Shown here piece by piece: positions 17,098-28,039 of a stretch of DNA of 64,000 nt. The position numbers were made by a program, and so were the translations under genes. Position 1 is the first letter of the stretch. The number at the start of each line of letters is the position of its first letter. The notes under the pieces were generated by a model, which did not search any database, had not been told where the DNA came from, and saw only the letters and a program-made list of their open reading frames with translations. Source of the stretch: Aeromonas tecta (lineage in GTDB: Bacteria > Pseudomonadota > Gammaproteobacteria > Enterobacterales > Aeromonadaceae); contig NZ_CDCA01000045.1 of the NCBI RefSeq assembly GCF_000820185.1, forward strand, positions 149,622 through 213,621, written 5' to 3'.

Positions 17098-17607
17098 TCA
17101 ACTGCAAACCAGACAGGGGATCCGCTCCCCATTATTTCGCCAGCCATTGAGGTCATGGATCTGCTGATTGCTGCTGCCGCGCCACAGCAAACCGGGATCC
17201 GCCAGCCCCTTCTCGAACTTGCCGTCCACCAGCACGTCCAATAAGGCCACCAGTTCGCGCTGGGCGACACTGAGCTCTCCTAGCAGATAACCGGTCCAGC
17301 ACCAGATGTCTTTACCGGGGCACTCGGCCCGCACCCGTTGCACCAGCGCCAGCACAAAGGGCACGTTGGCAGGATGCAGCGGATCGCCACCGGAGAGCGA
17401 CAGGCCCCGCCGCTTGATGCGGCTGTCATTGAGATCCCTGATGATGCGATCGCTCATGGCGGCATCGAACGGTTTGCCACCGTCGAGCCGCCAGGTGGCC
17501 TGGTTGTAGCAACCGGGACACTGGTGTTCGCAGCCCGCCACAAACAGGGTGGCACGGGTGCCAGGGCCGTTGATCACATCGACCGGGTAGTACTGGTGGT
17601 AATGCAT
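17098..17607 (-). CDS. nrdG: Anaerobic ribonucleotide reductase activating protein NrdG
   Basis: 169 residues from the ATG at 17607, matching the start of E. coli NrdG (MNYHQYYPVD); an upstream extension into the repeat region is rejected. The radical-SAM cluster motif is C26-x3-C30-x2-C33 (CEHQCPGC), followed by the SLSGGDPL motif that contacts S-adenosylmethionine. NrdG generates the glycyl radical on NrdD, encoded just upstream in the same direction. The last about 15 residues extend past the E. coli protein. The 211-bp nrdD-nrdG gap holds two repeat-like hairpins. Confidence 0.93.
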   Translation of the reverse strand: MHYHQYYPVDVINGPGTRATLFVAGCEHQCPGCYNQATWRLDGGKPFDAAMSDRIIRDLNDSRIKRRGLSLSGGDPLHPANVPFVLALVQRVRAECPGKDIWCWTGYLLGELSVAQRELVALLDVLVDGKFEKGLADPGLLWRGSSNQQIHDLNGWRNNGERIPCLVCS

Positions 17608-17627
17608 CTTATCTCTCTGTTGCTGCA

Positions 17628-17665
17628 CCTCATCCCCAGCCCTTCTCCCGCAAGGGGAGAAGGGG
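17628..17665. repeat. Extragenic palindromic repeat, copy 1
   Basis: A CCTCATCCCC tract followed by a CCCTTCTCCC-GCAA-GGGGAGAAGGG hairpin. Similar C-rich/G-rich hairpin elements are common between genes in many proteobacteria. It is inverted relative to the copy at 17776. Confidence 0.6.
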
Positions 17666-17775
17666 GCAGATCGGCGTTCTACGGATAAAGCCGAGCTCAC
17701 TTGCCGATCTTGCTGGCTTAGTTACCTGTACAAGCAGCTACCGTCACTCTTCGGCGTCAACAGCACCTCGATCGG

Positions 17776-17810
17776 TTCCCTCTTCCCTTGGGAGAGGGTC
17801 AGGGTGAGGG
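17776..17810. repeat. Extragenic palindromic repeat, copy 2
   Basis: TTCCCTCTTCCC-TTGGGAGAGGG followed by TCAGGGTGAGGG. This is the inverted and slightly diverged counterpart of 17628-17665. The pair lies in the nrdD-nrdG spacer, where it may trim or stabilise the mRNA. Confidence 0.6.
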
Positions 17811-17818
17811 ATGTTGGC

Positions 17819-19936
17819 TTACATATGCTTGACCCGGCGTTTGACCTCTTCCTGCTTGCCCGCGTTGAAGGGGCGTGCATCCGGGCTGCCGAGGTAGCCG
17901 CACACCCGACGGGTCACCGACACCTTGGCCGGGTCATGGTTGCCACAGCGCGGACAGGTGAAGCCCTTGGAGGTGCATTCGAACTCGCCGGTGAAACCGC
18001 AGTCGTAGCACTCGTCGATGGGGGTGTTGGTACCGTAGTAGGGCACCTTGTCGTAGCTGTAGTCCCAGACGTTCTCCAGCGCCTCCAGGTTATGCTGAAG
18101 GTTCGGATATTCGCCGTAGCAGATGAAGCCGCCGCTGGCGATGGGCGGATAAGGCGCCTCGAAGTCCAATTTGTCGTAGGGGTTTACTTGCTTCTCCACG
18201 TCCAGGTGGAAGCTGTTGGTGTAGTAACCCTTGTCGGTCACCCCGGCCACCACCCCAAACTCCTTGGCGTCGATGCGGCAGAAGCGGGTGCAGAGGTTCT
18301 CGCTCGGGGTGGAGTAGAGACTGAAGCCATAACCGGTTTCGGTCTTCCACTCGTCGGTCGCGGCCTTGAGCCGGGCGATGATGGCGATGGCCTTCTGGCG
18401 CAACACTTCGCTGTCGAACAGATGGACGTCGGTGCCAAACAGGGCGTTGATGGTCTCGTGCACCCCTATGTAGCCAAGGGAAATGGAGGCGCGGCCGTTC
18501 TTGAAGATCTCGCTGACGTTGTCGTCGGCCTTCAGCCGCACCCCGCAAGCCCCTTCCATGTAAAGAATAGGGGCTACCCGTGCCTTGACCCCATCGAGTC
18601 GCTCGATGCGATACATCAGCGCCTGCTTGGCAACGCGCAGCGCCGCATCCAGCTTGTCCCAGAAGTCCGCCTCATCGCGGGATTTTAAGGCGATACGCGG
18701 CAGGTTGAGGCTCACCACCCCGATGTTGTTGCGTCCCTCGTGGACCAGCTCACCGTTTTCCTCGTAGGCACCGAGGAAGGAGCGACAGCCCATGGGGGTC
18801 TTGAAGGAGCCGGTCACCTTGACCACCTGGTCGTAGTTGAGGATGTCCGGGTACATCCGCTTGGTGGCACACTCCAGCGCCAGCTGCTTGATGTCGTAGT
18901 TGGGATCCCCGACCTTGTGGTTGAGGCCATCCTTGATCGCAAACACCAGTTTCGGGAACACGGCCGTCTTCTTGTTTTTACCAAGGCCGGCGATGCGGTT
19001 GCCGAGGATGGCGCGCTGGATCAGACGGGATTCCCAGCTGTCCCCCAGACCGAAACCAAAGGTGACAAAGGGCGTCTGGCCGTTGGCGGTGTGCAGGGTG
19101 TTGACCTCGTATTCCAGCGACTGGAAGGCATCGTGGCACTCCTTCTCGGTACGGGCCATGGCGTAGGCATCCACGTCTGCGATGCCCCACTCCTCGGCCA
19201 CTTCCCGGTGCTTCTGCCAGCTGATGGTCACATAGGGGGCCAGCACCTCGTCGATGCGGTTGATGGTGGTGCCACCGTAGATGTGGCTCGCCACTTGGGC
19301 GATGATCTGGGCGGTCACTGCGGTGGCGGTGCTGATGGATTTGGGGGTATCTATCTCCGCATTACCCATCTTGAAGCCGTGGGTCAGCATGCCTTGCAAG
19401 TCGATCAGCATGCAGTTGAACATGGGGAAGAAGGGGGAATAGTCGAGATCGTGGAAGTGCAGATCGCCACTCTCATGCGCCTGCACCACTTCGCGCGGCA
19501 ACATGTGACTGGTGGCGTAGTGCTTGGCGACGATGCCAGCCAGCAGGTCACGCTGGGTCGGGATCACCTTGGAATCCTTGTTGGCATTCTCATTGAGCAG
19601 CGCCGCATTGGTCTGCTCCACCAGGCCTCGGATCTCCTGGGCCAGGCGGCCACGGGCCTCGCGGGCCTGATCCCGGTCGTGACGATACTCGATGTAGGCA
19701 CGGGCAATGACCTTGTCGTCGGAGGCCATCAGATGGTTCTCGACCCGGTTCTGGATCTCGTGGATGTCCACCTCGCCTCGCCCTTCCAGCTCCAGACTGA
19801 CGGCGGTGGCAACCCGCGCACCCAGCACCGGATTGGCCTGGCCGACCGCAGCCGCCGCCCGGCTCACCGCCTCGGCAATTAGCTGGGCATTGAATGGTGC
19901 GCGGCATCCATCACGTTTGATCACAACCGGTTTCAT
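17819..19936 (-). CDS. nrdD: Anaerobic ribonucleoside-triphosphate reductase NrdD
   Basis: 705 residues, close to the 712 of E. coli. An N-terminal ATP-cone (KRDGCRAPFNAQLIAEAV) is the allosteric site. The C-terminal part has four zinc-binding cysteines (CYDCGF and CPRCGNHD) and the glycyl-radical loop RRVCGYLGSPDARPF, with the radical at G680. The enzyme reduces NTPs to dNTPs without oxygen, using formate as reductant. It is transcribed with nrdG. Upstream are two NrdR boxes 31 bp apart. The last residues KRRVKHM end at the TAA near 17819. Confidence 0.95.
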   Translation of the reverse strand: MKPVVIKRDGCRAPFNAQLIAEAVSRAAAAVGQANPVLGARVATAVSLELEGRGEVDIHEIQNRVENHLMASDDKVIARAYIEYRHDRDQAREARGRLAQEIRGLVEQTNAALLNENANKDSKVIPTQRDLLAGIVAKHYATSHMLPREVVQAHESGDLHFHDLDYSPFFPMFNCMLIDLQGMLTHGFKMGNAEIDTPKSISTATAVTAQIIAQVASHIYGGTTINRIDEVLAPYVTISWQKHREVAEEWGIADVDAYAMARTEKECHDAFQSLEYEVNTLHTANGQTPFVTFGFGLGDSWESRLIQRAILGNRIAGLGKNKKTAVFPKLVFAIKDGLNHKVGDPNYDIKQLALECATKRMYPDILNYDQVVKVTGSFKTPMGCRSFLGAYEENGELVHEGRNNIGVVSLNLPRIALKSRDEADFWDKLDAALRVAKQALMYRIERLDGVKARVAPILYMEGACGVRLKADDNVSEIFKNGRASISLGYIGVHETINALFGTDVHLFDSEVLRQKAIAIIARLKAATDEWKTETGYGFSLYSTPSENLCTRFCRIDAKEFGVVAGVTDKGYYTNSFHLDVEKQVNPYDKLDFEAPYPPIASGGFICYGEYPNLQHNLEALENVWDYSYDKVPYYGTNTPIDECYDCGFTGEFECTSKGFTCPRCGNHDPAKVSVTRRVCGYLGSPDARPFNAGKQEEVKRRVKHM

Positions 19937-20091
19937 GCGTTTTCCCCGTTTAAAAGGCCAGGCTATCGGCCTCGGCTTACCCTTGTTTGGTCACCTTCTC
20001 CACGCCCAGTCCCCGGCGCAAATAAACTCAGCCGAGGCTTGACAAGCCAAGGCTGACGATGAGAAGGAAACAGCTTGCACACAGCTTAACA

Positions 20092-20138
20092 ACACAATAT
20101 ATGGGTGTTTTTATTAACTTAGACCCTATATGTGGTGC
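20092..20138 (-). promoter_or_regulatory. Tandem NrdR boxes upstream of nrdD
   Basis: Box 1 at 20092-20107 (ACACAATATATGGGTG) and box 2 at 20123-20138 (ACCCTATATGTGGTGC) each match the NrdR consensus ACACWATATMTWGTGT at about 12 of 16 positions. Their starts are 31 bp apart, three helical turns, the canonical spacing. They lie about 155-200 bp upstream of the nrdD ATG. Box 2 overlaps a 19-bp palindrome (20133-20151). Confidence 0.75.
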
Positions 20139-20374
20139 CTATTAGGCACCAAAGCGAAGTCATATTTCTTGATCCAGGACAGGTTTTGGGAGGAGTGGCG
20201 CAGTTCACAACCAGCACCAAAAGAGACCACTCAACGCTATCCCAGACGGGGGGCGGGCTGACGCCAAATCAGGACATCCGAAGATGCGCCGCAATCCTCC
20301 GACAACAATTGACGAAGGCATGCTTTGGATAAAACGCACATAATGGGTGCAGTGTTCGACCAAGGAAAATGAAC
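20139..20374. other. Intergenic region before the binding-protein gene
   Basis: Apart from the 19-bp palindrome at its left edge, this stretch shows no ORF or hairpin. A TTGACG at 20309-20314 is a possible -35 for the gene at 20375, but no well-spaced -10 follows, so no promoter is called. Confidence 0.4.
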
Positions 20375-21343
20375 ATGACCAAGGTGTTGTTACTGCTGGC
20401 ACTGCTCCCTGTTCGGCTCTGGGCCGTCGAGATCCTGGTGATCAGCAGCTATCACCCGGCCAACCTGTGGGATCAGAGCTACAACGCCAGCCTGCAGGAG
20501 CATCTCAAGGGGAATAACCACCTCAGTCATTTCTACCTGGATACCAAGCGCCAGCCCCGTACTGAACTCAACCGGATTGCCGAGCGGGCGATGGGGGTCT
20601 ATCGGCAGACCAAACCGGATCTGGTGGTGCTCGGCGACGACAACGCCATCAACACCCTCGCCAAACCGATAGCCGCGCTGGGCACTCCGGTGGTGTTTCT
20701 CGGCATGAACGAGAACCCGCGGCGCAGCGGGCTGGTTGGCCAGCCCAGGATCACCGGCGTGCTGGAGCGGCCGCTGCTCAAGCGCAACATCAGCGAGATG
20801 AGCCAGCTGATGGGGGGGCTCGACAAGGCGCTGGTGCTGTTTGATGAGAGCGACGTGTCGCGTATCGCCATCGAAGATGAGTTCAACACTCCTGATGAGC
20901 AACGGGTCGGCCAGACCCGGGTCAACAGCCAGCAGATCGGGGACTATCGACGCTGGCAAGAGGTCGTGCTGGCCAGCCGGCAGAACGGCTACGGGGCGCT
21001 CTTCATCGGTCTCTATCACACTCTGGTGGATGAGCAAGGCGCCCATGTGAGCGAGCAGCAGGTGATCGAATGGACCAGCCAGCACAGCCCGGTACCGCTG
21101 TTCTCGTTCTGGGAGTTCTCGGTCGGTAAAGGCCGCGCCATCGGCGGTCTGGTGCTCAATGGCCATGCCCAAGGAGAAAAAGCCGCCGAGCTGGTCAATG
21201 CCATCCTGGCGGGCACCTCTCCGGGCGCCCTCTCCCCACGCGCGGCCATGCGCGGGGAGTATGTGTTCAGCCGGGGCGAGCTGGCACGCTGGCAACTCCA
21301 GCTCCCTCCCAAATGGCAAGCCAAGGCGCAGTGGCACGACTGA
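20375..21343 (+). CDS. Periplasmic ABC-type substrate-binding-like protein (PF04392-like)
   Basis: 322 residues from the ATG at 20375, which has AAGGA 8 nt upstream; an ATG six bases earlier would be too close to that site. A signal peptide ends around LLALLPVRLWA-VEI. The mature protein begins ILVISSYHPANLWDQSYNASLQEHL, like the periplasmic-binding-fold proteins associated with some sensory kinases and ABC transporters. VVLGDDNAINTLAKPIAALGTPVVFLGMNENPR forms the second strand-helix units. No permease or ATPase is adjacent, so it may act as an orphan sensor or partner of a distant system. The ligand is unknown. Confidence 0.75.
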   Translation: MTKVLLLLALLPVRLWAVEILVISSYHPANLWDQSYNASLQEHLKGNNHLSHFYLDTKRQPRTELNRIAERAMGVYRQTKPDLVVLGDDNAINTLAKPIAALGTPVVFLGMNENPRRSGLVGQPRITGVLERPLLKRNISEMSQLMGGLDKALVLFDESDVSRIAIEDEFNTPDEQRVGQTRVNSQQIGDYRRWQEVVLASRQNGYGALFIGLYHTLVDEQGAHVSEQQVIEWTSQHSPVPLFSFWEFSVGKGRAIGGLVLNGHAQGEKAAELVNAILAGTSPGALSPRAAMRGEYVFSRGELARWQLQLPPKWQAKAQWHD

Positions 21344-21350
21344 GCCCAGA

Positions 21351-21388
21351 AACAACAAACCCGGCCATCAGCCGGGTTTGTTGTTTCT
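21351..21388. terminator. Bidirectional terminator between binding protein and ligA
   Basis: Perfect 15-bp stem (21351-21365 with 21371-21385), 5-nt loop, A/T-rich stem base usable in both directions by the convergent genes. Confidence 0.9.
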
Positions 21389-21401
21389 AACGTTTTGTGA
21401 C

Positions 21402-23441
<2,040 letters not shown>

Positions 23442-23455
23442 TTAACCGCACAAAT

Positions 23456-23485
23456 AAAAATGCGGTACCCAGGTACCGCATTTTT
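23456..23485. terminator. Terminator between zipA and ligA
   Basis: Perfect 14-bp stem AAAAATGCGGTACC / GGTACCGCATTTTT with a 2-nt loop, located 24 nt past the zipA stop. ligA therefore likely has its own promoter in the remaining 47 bp or depends on read-through. Confidence 0.85.
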
Positions 23486-23508
23486 GATGTCATCGACCCG
23501 AGGATGCC

Positions 23509-24624
23509 TTAGTCGCGGCTGGCCTCGTAGGCGGCCAACTCATTGCGGTAACGGGCAATGGACTCGTCGCTCAGGGGGCTGCGATCCGCATCGGTCAGCA
23601 TGGCGTCGAGGTCACTTGCCAGCTGATCCGCCGCCTGCAACATGTGCTCGAAGGCAAAGGCGGCGTTGCTGCGCAGGGGCAACTGCATGAACAGAGAAAC
23701 ACCCGGGGTGCTGAACTGTTCCATGCGGTACGGATTGAAGGTGCCCGGCTTGACCATGTTGATCATGGAGAACAGCACTTCACCCTTGCCACCCAAGTCC
23801 TCGTGACGGTGGAAGATATCCATCTCGCCAAACTTGAAGCCCAGCGTCAGCAGGGAAGAGAGCAGGGTAGCCCCCTGCAGATCGTGACCGGGGCGCGCCA
23901 TCAGATTGATGACATAGACATCCTGCCAGATCTTCTCGACCGGCGGCAGTTCCTGCACGGGAGCGGCCATAACCGGCTCGTCATCATAATCCGGCTCCTG
24001 ATAGACAGGCTCGGGCGCCACATAACGGGGTTTGTGTTCGGGGGCAGGCTCACGGGCACCGAAGGTTGGCGCTGTCGCGTAGGCAGGCTCCACCAACGGC
24101 TCTTCGTCCAGCGGCTGCAACATGGGCTCGCGCTGAGGACGGGAACGGTGCACCGGGGTACGACGGATCACCTGAGCAGGCTTGCGCACCGGGGCGGCAG
24201 GGGCTTCCTCTATGGTTTCGGCGATCGGCTCTTCGTACTCTTCCTCGTCGTCTTCATAGACGGGAGCTGGCGCCACCGGACGGGCGGCAGGCTTGCGCAC
24301 CACGGGGGGGGGCAGCTCGTCTTCCTCGTCTTCGTCATCGAAGGCGGGGACGACAGCACGGCGAGTGGCTTCCGGCTGGCGAGCCTCGTCGTGGTGCAGC
24401 TTGGGCTCGGCACGACGCCCGCCGCTGACCACGCGAACCTGGCCGATGCCATCGCTGTCGAATGCTTCGCTGTCACGCTCTCGTGACTTGGATTCCATCC
24501 GACCCAGAGGTTTCTCTTTGATCGGAACCTGACGGTTTTTCCTGTTGCTCCACAACCCGTGAATGAGCAATGCCGCGATGGCAATACCGCCCAGGGCAAC
24601 CAAGATGTAACGCAATTCCTGCAT
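23509..24624 (-). CDS. zipA: Cell division protein ZipA
   Basis: 371 residues. N-terminal membrane anchor (LRYILVALGGIAIAALLIHGLW), a charged segment, a long Pro/Glu-rich linker (about 75-235) with RKPA-type repeats, and a C-terminal FtsZ-binding domain (about 240-365, beginning WQDVYVINLMARPGHDLQGATLLSSLL). ZipA tethers FtsZ to the inner membrane at the division site. The gene starts 15 bp after smc and is probably cotranscribed with it. Confidence 0.95.
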   Translation of the reverse strand: MQELRYILVALGGIAIAALLIHGLWSNRKNRQVPIKEKPLGRMESKSRERDSEAFDSDGIGQVRVVSGGRRAEPKLHHDEARQPEATRRAVVPAFDDEDEEDELPPPVVRKPAARPVAPAPVYEDDEEEYEEPIAETIEEAPAAPVRKPAQVIRRTPVHRSRPQREPMLQPLDEEPLVEPAYATAPTFGAREPAPEHKPRYVAPEPVYQEPDYDDEPVMAAPVQELPPVEKIWQDVYVINLMARPGHDLQGATLLSSLLTLGFKFGEMDIFHRHEDLGGKGEVLFSMINMVKPGTFNPYRMEQFSTPGVSLFMQLPLRSNAAFAFEHMLQAADQLASDLDAMLTDADRSPLSDESIARYRNELAAYEASRD

Positions 24625-24639
24625 TAGCTGCTTCTCTTT

Positions 24640-27600
24640 CTAGTTTTGCTCAGCCAAAGCGACGGCTTCACCGATGTCGACCGACACAATGCGAGAAACC
24701 CCGGGCTCTTGCATCGTGACGCCTATCAGCTGCTCAGCCATCTCCATGGAGACCTTATTATGACTGATGTAAACGAACTGTACTGTGCTCGACATCTCTT
24801 TGACAAGAGAACAGAAGCGACCCACGTTCACTTCATCGAGCGGCGCATCCACCTCATCCAGCAAACAAAAGGGTGCTGGGTTGAGTCTGAAGATAGCAAA
24901 AACCAACGCAAGGGCGGTTAGTGCCTTCTCCCCCCCGGAAAGCAAGGCAATGGTAGCATTCTTCTTGCCCGGAGGTCTTGCCATGATGCTCACTCCGGCC
25001 TCCAAAAGATCGTCCGAGGTCAGCTCAAGCCAGGCACTGCCCCCCCCAAACACTTTTGGAAAGAGGGATTTTAAATCTTCGTTGACCTTATCGAAAGTGT
25101 CACGGAAGCGAATTTGTGTCTCTTTATCAATTCTTTTAATGGCTTGGCTCAGGGTTTCCAGCGCTTGCTCCAGATCCTGGCACTGGTTCTCGAGGTAAGT
25201 TGAGCGGGTTTTGGCCGCCTCATACTCCTCCAGCGCCGCCAGGTTGATAGCCCCAAGTGCCTCCACTTGCGTCTCCAATGTCTGGATCTCCTGGCGCAAC
25301 TTGCCACGATCGGCGCCGATGAGTACCGCCTGATCGAGATCCACCAGCCGCACCCCCAGCTCCTCGAACTGCTCATGCAGCCCCTGGCGCCGGGTCAGGT
25401 TGCGCTCCCGCTCCAGTCGCAGCGTCGCCAGCTTCTCCTGTAGCTGCACGAGTTGCTTGTGATCGGCACCGCGAGCCTGCTCCAGCTCGGTCAGTTGTCG
25501 CTCCAACTCGGTCAGACGTTGATGACAGGCCAGCTGTTGCGCCTCCAGGCTGCGCTGCTCGGCAAGCAAGGGCGACAGATCCTGACCCGGATCGGCCCCC
25601 GGTGCCTTCAGTTCGGCCAGCTCCAGCCCAAGCCTTGCCAGCTCCTGTTCACGCAGGGTGATGAGCTGGCTCAGGTTTTGCTGCTCCAGCTGCCAGCGCT
25701 GGCAACTTGTCTGTTGCTGCTCCCGGCGCAGCCGCGCCTCTTCCAGCCCTCGCTCGGCACTGGCGAGCTGCTCTTGCGCAAGTTGCCGAGCCTCGGTCAA
25801 GGCCTCGCCCTGCTCTTGCAACTCGGCCAAACGCGCCTCATCCAGCTCGAGCTGTTGCAAGGCTGTATTCAATCGCAGCGCCTCATCGGCCTGCTCCTTG
25901 TCCAGCCGCAGCAGTTCCTCACCGAGCAGGCCAAGCCGCTGCAGCCGTTCCTGACGCTGACCCTCTCGCAGGCTCCAGGCTTCCCGCAGTTGCTGCCATT
26001 GCTGCTCCAGCTCGCACACCTCCCGCTGACTCTGCTCATGGGCGCCGTGCAACTGGGCACGCTCGGCATCGGCCGCCCTCAGTTGCTCATTCAACTGGAT
26101 CAGCGCCTGCTGGCCCACCGCCTGCTCGGTATGTAACCGTTCACGTTCACCGAGCAGCGCCAGGGTACCCAGCGCCCCAGCCTGACCGATATCAGCCCAG
26201 TTTGGACCAAACCAGTCCCCCGTCGGGGTCAGCAGCGACTCACCGGCCGCAAGCCCGGACTGGCGGTCCAGCGCCGCTTCCCGACTATCAACCAGCCAGA
26301 TGGCATTTAGGAAGGCGGGGATATGATCGCCCCCCAACTGCGCCGCCAGGGTGCCGGGCACCGCAGGCTGCGCCGGGCCAATCCAGAGCCCATTCTGTTC
26401 GAGGCTGCACTCGTCACTCGGCTGGGCGGTGAGCCAGCGGCCGAGTACCTTGTCCAGTGCCTGGGCCCACTCAGGCGCCACCTGCAGCCGATCGGCCAGG
26501 GTGGCCCCCACCATCTGCTCCCCCAAAATTTGGTCAAGGGTGGTGAGGCGAGCCTCCAGCTCACGCAGCAGGCCACTCTGCTGGCCTTGCTGCGACTTGA
26601 GCGCCTCGTGGTGCGCCACTGCGGCTTGCCACCGCTCATCCAGTTCGGTACGCCGGGCACGGGAGAGGGCCAAGGTCGCCGACAGGGCATCCAGCCTGGG
26701 TTGCAGATCCTCCCCTTCCCCGCCAAGCGGACCGGCTTGCTCATCCTCCAGCTTGAGCCGCGCCAACCGGGTCTTGGCTTGCAGCTCCTGCAGGCCATTG
26801 ATCTGGGCTCTGGTCTGGTTGAGTTGCCCCTGCAACTGCCCCATCTGCTGCTGCCACTGTTGCAAGCGCTGGCGGGCCTGCTCCAGCTGTTCACTGGCGG
26901 CGAGGCGCTGCGCCTGCTGGTCGGTGAGCAACTGCTCACACTGCTCCAGCCGCGCCGACTCCAGTTCCCCCTTGAGGGAGCCGTCCGCCAGTTGCTCATG
27001 CTGACCGGCCAGTTGTACCTTGATGTTGTCGATGCGCTCGCCGAGCGCCTGGCGCCGCACCTGCCAGTCACGACCCAATTCGGTCTGGTGAAGTTGTTGC
27101 TGTTCGAGGCGGGCGATGGCCTGGCCACCGAGGAAGATCTGCTGCTGGCGGCTCGCCTGTTCAGCCTGGGCCTCCTGACGGGCCACCGAGAGTGTGACGT
27201 GGCGCCCCTCGTCCTGAGTGCGCTTGGCATCCAGCGCCGCGAGCGCCTGCTCGGCCTGAGCCAGTTCGGCCTTGGCTTCACCGAGGCGAGCTTCCAGCGC
27301 CCACAGCTCTGAGCCGATAAGCTCGGCTCTTGCTGCGCGCGAACGGCCCTTGAGCTGTTTGTAGCGCTCGGCCGTCTCGGCCTGGGCCCGTAAGTGTTCG
27401 AGACGGGAGCCCAGCTCGCCGCGAATGTCGCCGAGCCGCTCCAGGTTTTCCTGGGTATGGCGGATGCGCTGCTCCGTCTCCCGGCGCCGCTCCTTGTAGC
27501 GAGAGACCCCGGCGGCTTCTTCCATGAACAGCTTGAGATCCGCCGGGCGCGACTCCACCAGCCGGCTGACGGTGCCCTGCTCGATGATGGCGTAGCTGCG

Positions 27601-28014
27601 GGGGCCGAGCCCGGTGCCGAGGAAGAGGTCGGTGACATCCTTGCGCCGACACTTCTGGCCGTTGATCTGGTAGTGGTTGGAGCCATCGCGCAGCACCTCC
27701 CGGCGCACCGAGATCTCGCTGAAACGGCCGAATTCACCGGGCACCCGGTTGTGGGGATTGTCGAACACCAGCTCCACCGAGGCGCGGCCATGGGCGCTGC
27801 GGTTGAGGGAGCCGTTGAAGATCACGTCCGTCATGTTCTCGCCACGAAGATGGCGGGCCGAGCTCTCCCCCAGCACCCAGCGCACCGCGTCGATCACATT
27901 GGATTTACCGCAGCCGTTGGGCCCGACCACGGCAGTCATGTCGGCATTGAGTTCGATGCGGGTCGGCTCGACAAACGACTTGAAACCGGCGAGTTTGATC
28001 AATTTCAGACGCAT
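24640..28014 (-). CDS. smc: Chromosome segregation ATPase SMC
   Basis: 1124 residues. N-terminal Walker A GPNGCGKSNVIDAVRW near residue 32, very long heptad coiled coils rich in Glu, Gln, Leu and Arg, a central hinge-like region (about 490-640) and a C-terminal head with the signature LSGGEKALTALALVF and Walker B FCLLDEVDAPLDEVN. SMC dimers load on DNA and compact sister chromosomes. The neighbourhood (cysZ divergent, zipA and ligA downstream) is the conserved arrangement of Pseudomonas and Shewanella. ScpA and ScpB are not in this window. Confidence 0.95.
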   Translation of the reverse strand: MRLKLIKLAGFKSFVEPTRIELNADMTAVVGPNGCGKSNVIDAVRWVLGESSARHLRGENMTDVIFNGSLNRSAHGRASVELVFDNPHNRVPGEFGRFSEISVRREVLRDGSNHYQINGQKCRRKDVTDLFLGTGLGPRSYAIIEQGTVSRLVESRPADLKLFMEEAAGVSRYKERRRETEQRIRHTQENLERLGDIRGELGSRLEHLRAQAETAERYKQLKGRSRAARAELIGSELWALEARLGEAKAELAQAEQALAALDAKRTQDEGRHVTLSVARQEAQAEQASRQQQIFLGGQAIARLEQQQLHQTELGRDWQVRRQALGERIDNIKVQLAGQHEQLADGSLKGELESARLEQCEQLLTDQQAQRLAASEQLEQARQRLQQWQQQMGQLQGQLNQTRAQINGLQELQAKTRLARLKLEDEQAGPLGGEGEDLQPRLDALSATLALSRARRTELDERWQAAVAHHEALKSQQGQQSGLLRELEARLTTLDQILGEQMVGATLADRLQVAPEWAQALDKVLGRWLTAQPSDECSLEQNGLWIGPAQPAVPGTLAAQLGGDHIPAFLNAIWLVDSREAALDRQSGLAAGESLLTPTGDWFGPNWADIGQAGALGTLALLGERERLHTEQAVGQQALIQLNEQLRAADAERAQLHGAHEQSQREVCELEQQWQQLREAWSLREGQRQERLQRLGLLGEELLRLDKEQADEALRLNTALQQLELDEARLAELQEQGEALTEARQLAQEQLASAERGLEEARLRREQQQTSCQRWQLEQQNLSQLITLREQELARLGLELAELKAPGADPGQDLSPLLAEQRSLEAQQLACHQRLTELERQLTELEQARGADHKQLVQLQEKLATLRLERERNLTRRQGLHEQFEELGVRLVDLDQAVLIGADRGKLRQEIQTLETQVEALGAINLAALEEYEAAKTRSTYLENQCQDLEQALETLSQAIKRIDKETQIRFRDTFDKVNEDLKSLFPKVFGGGSAWLELTSDDLLEAGVSIMARPPGKKNATIALLSGGEKALTALALVFAIFRLNPAPFCLLDEVDAPLDEVNVGRFCSLVKEMSSTVQFVYISHNKVSMEMAEQLIGVTMQEPGVSRIVSVDIGEAVALAEQN

Positions 28015-28039
28015 GGGAGCCTATCTGGGTCACGGAATA

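Noticed and set aside
19937..20091. FNR-type site upstream of nrdD
   Set aside because: TTGACAAGCCAA near 20040 only partly matches TTGAT-N4-ATCAA, so anaerobic activation by FNR is not claimed.
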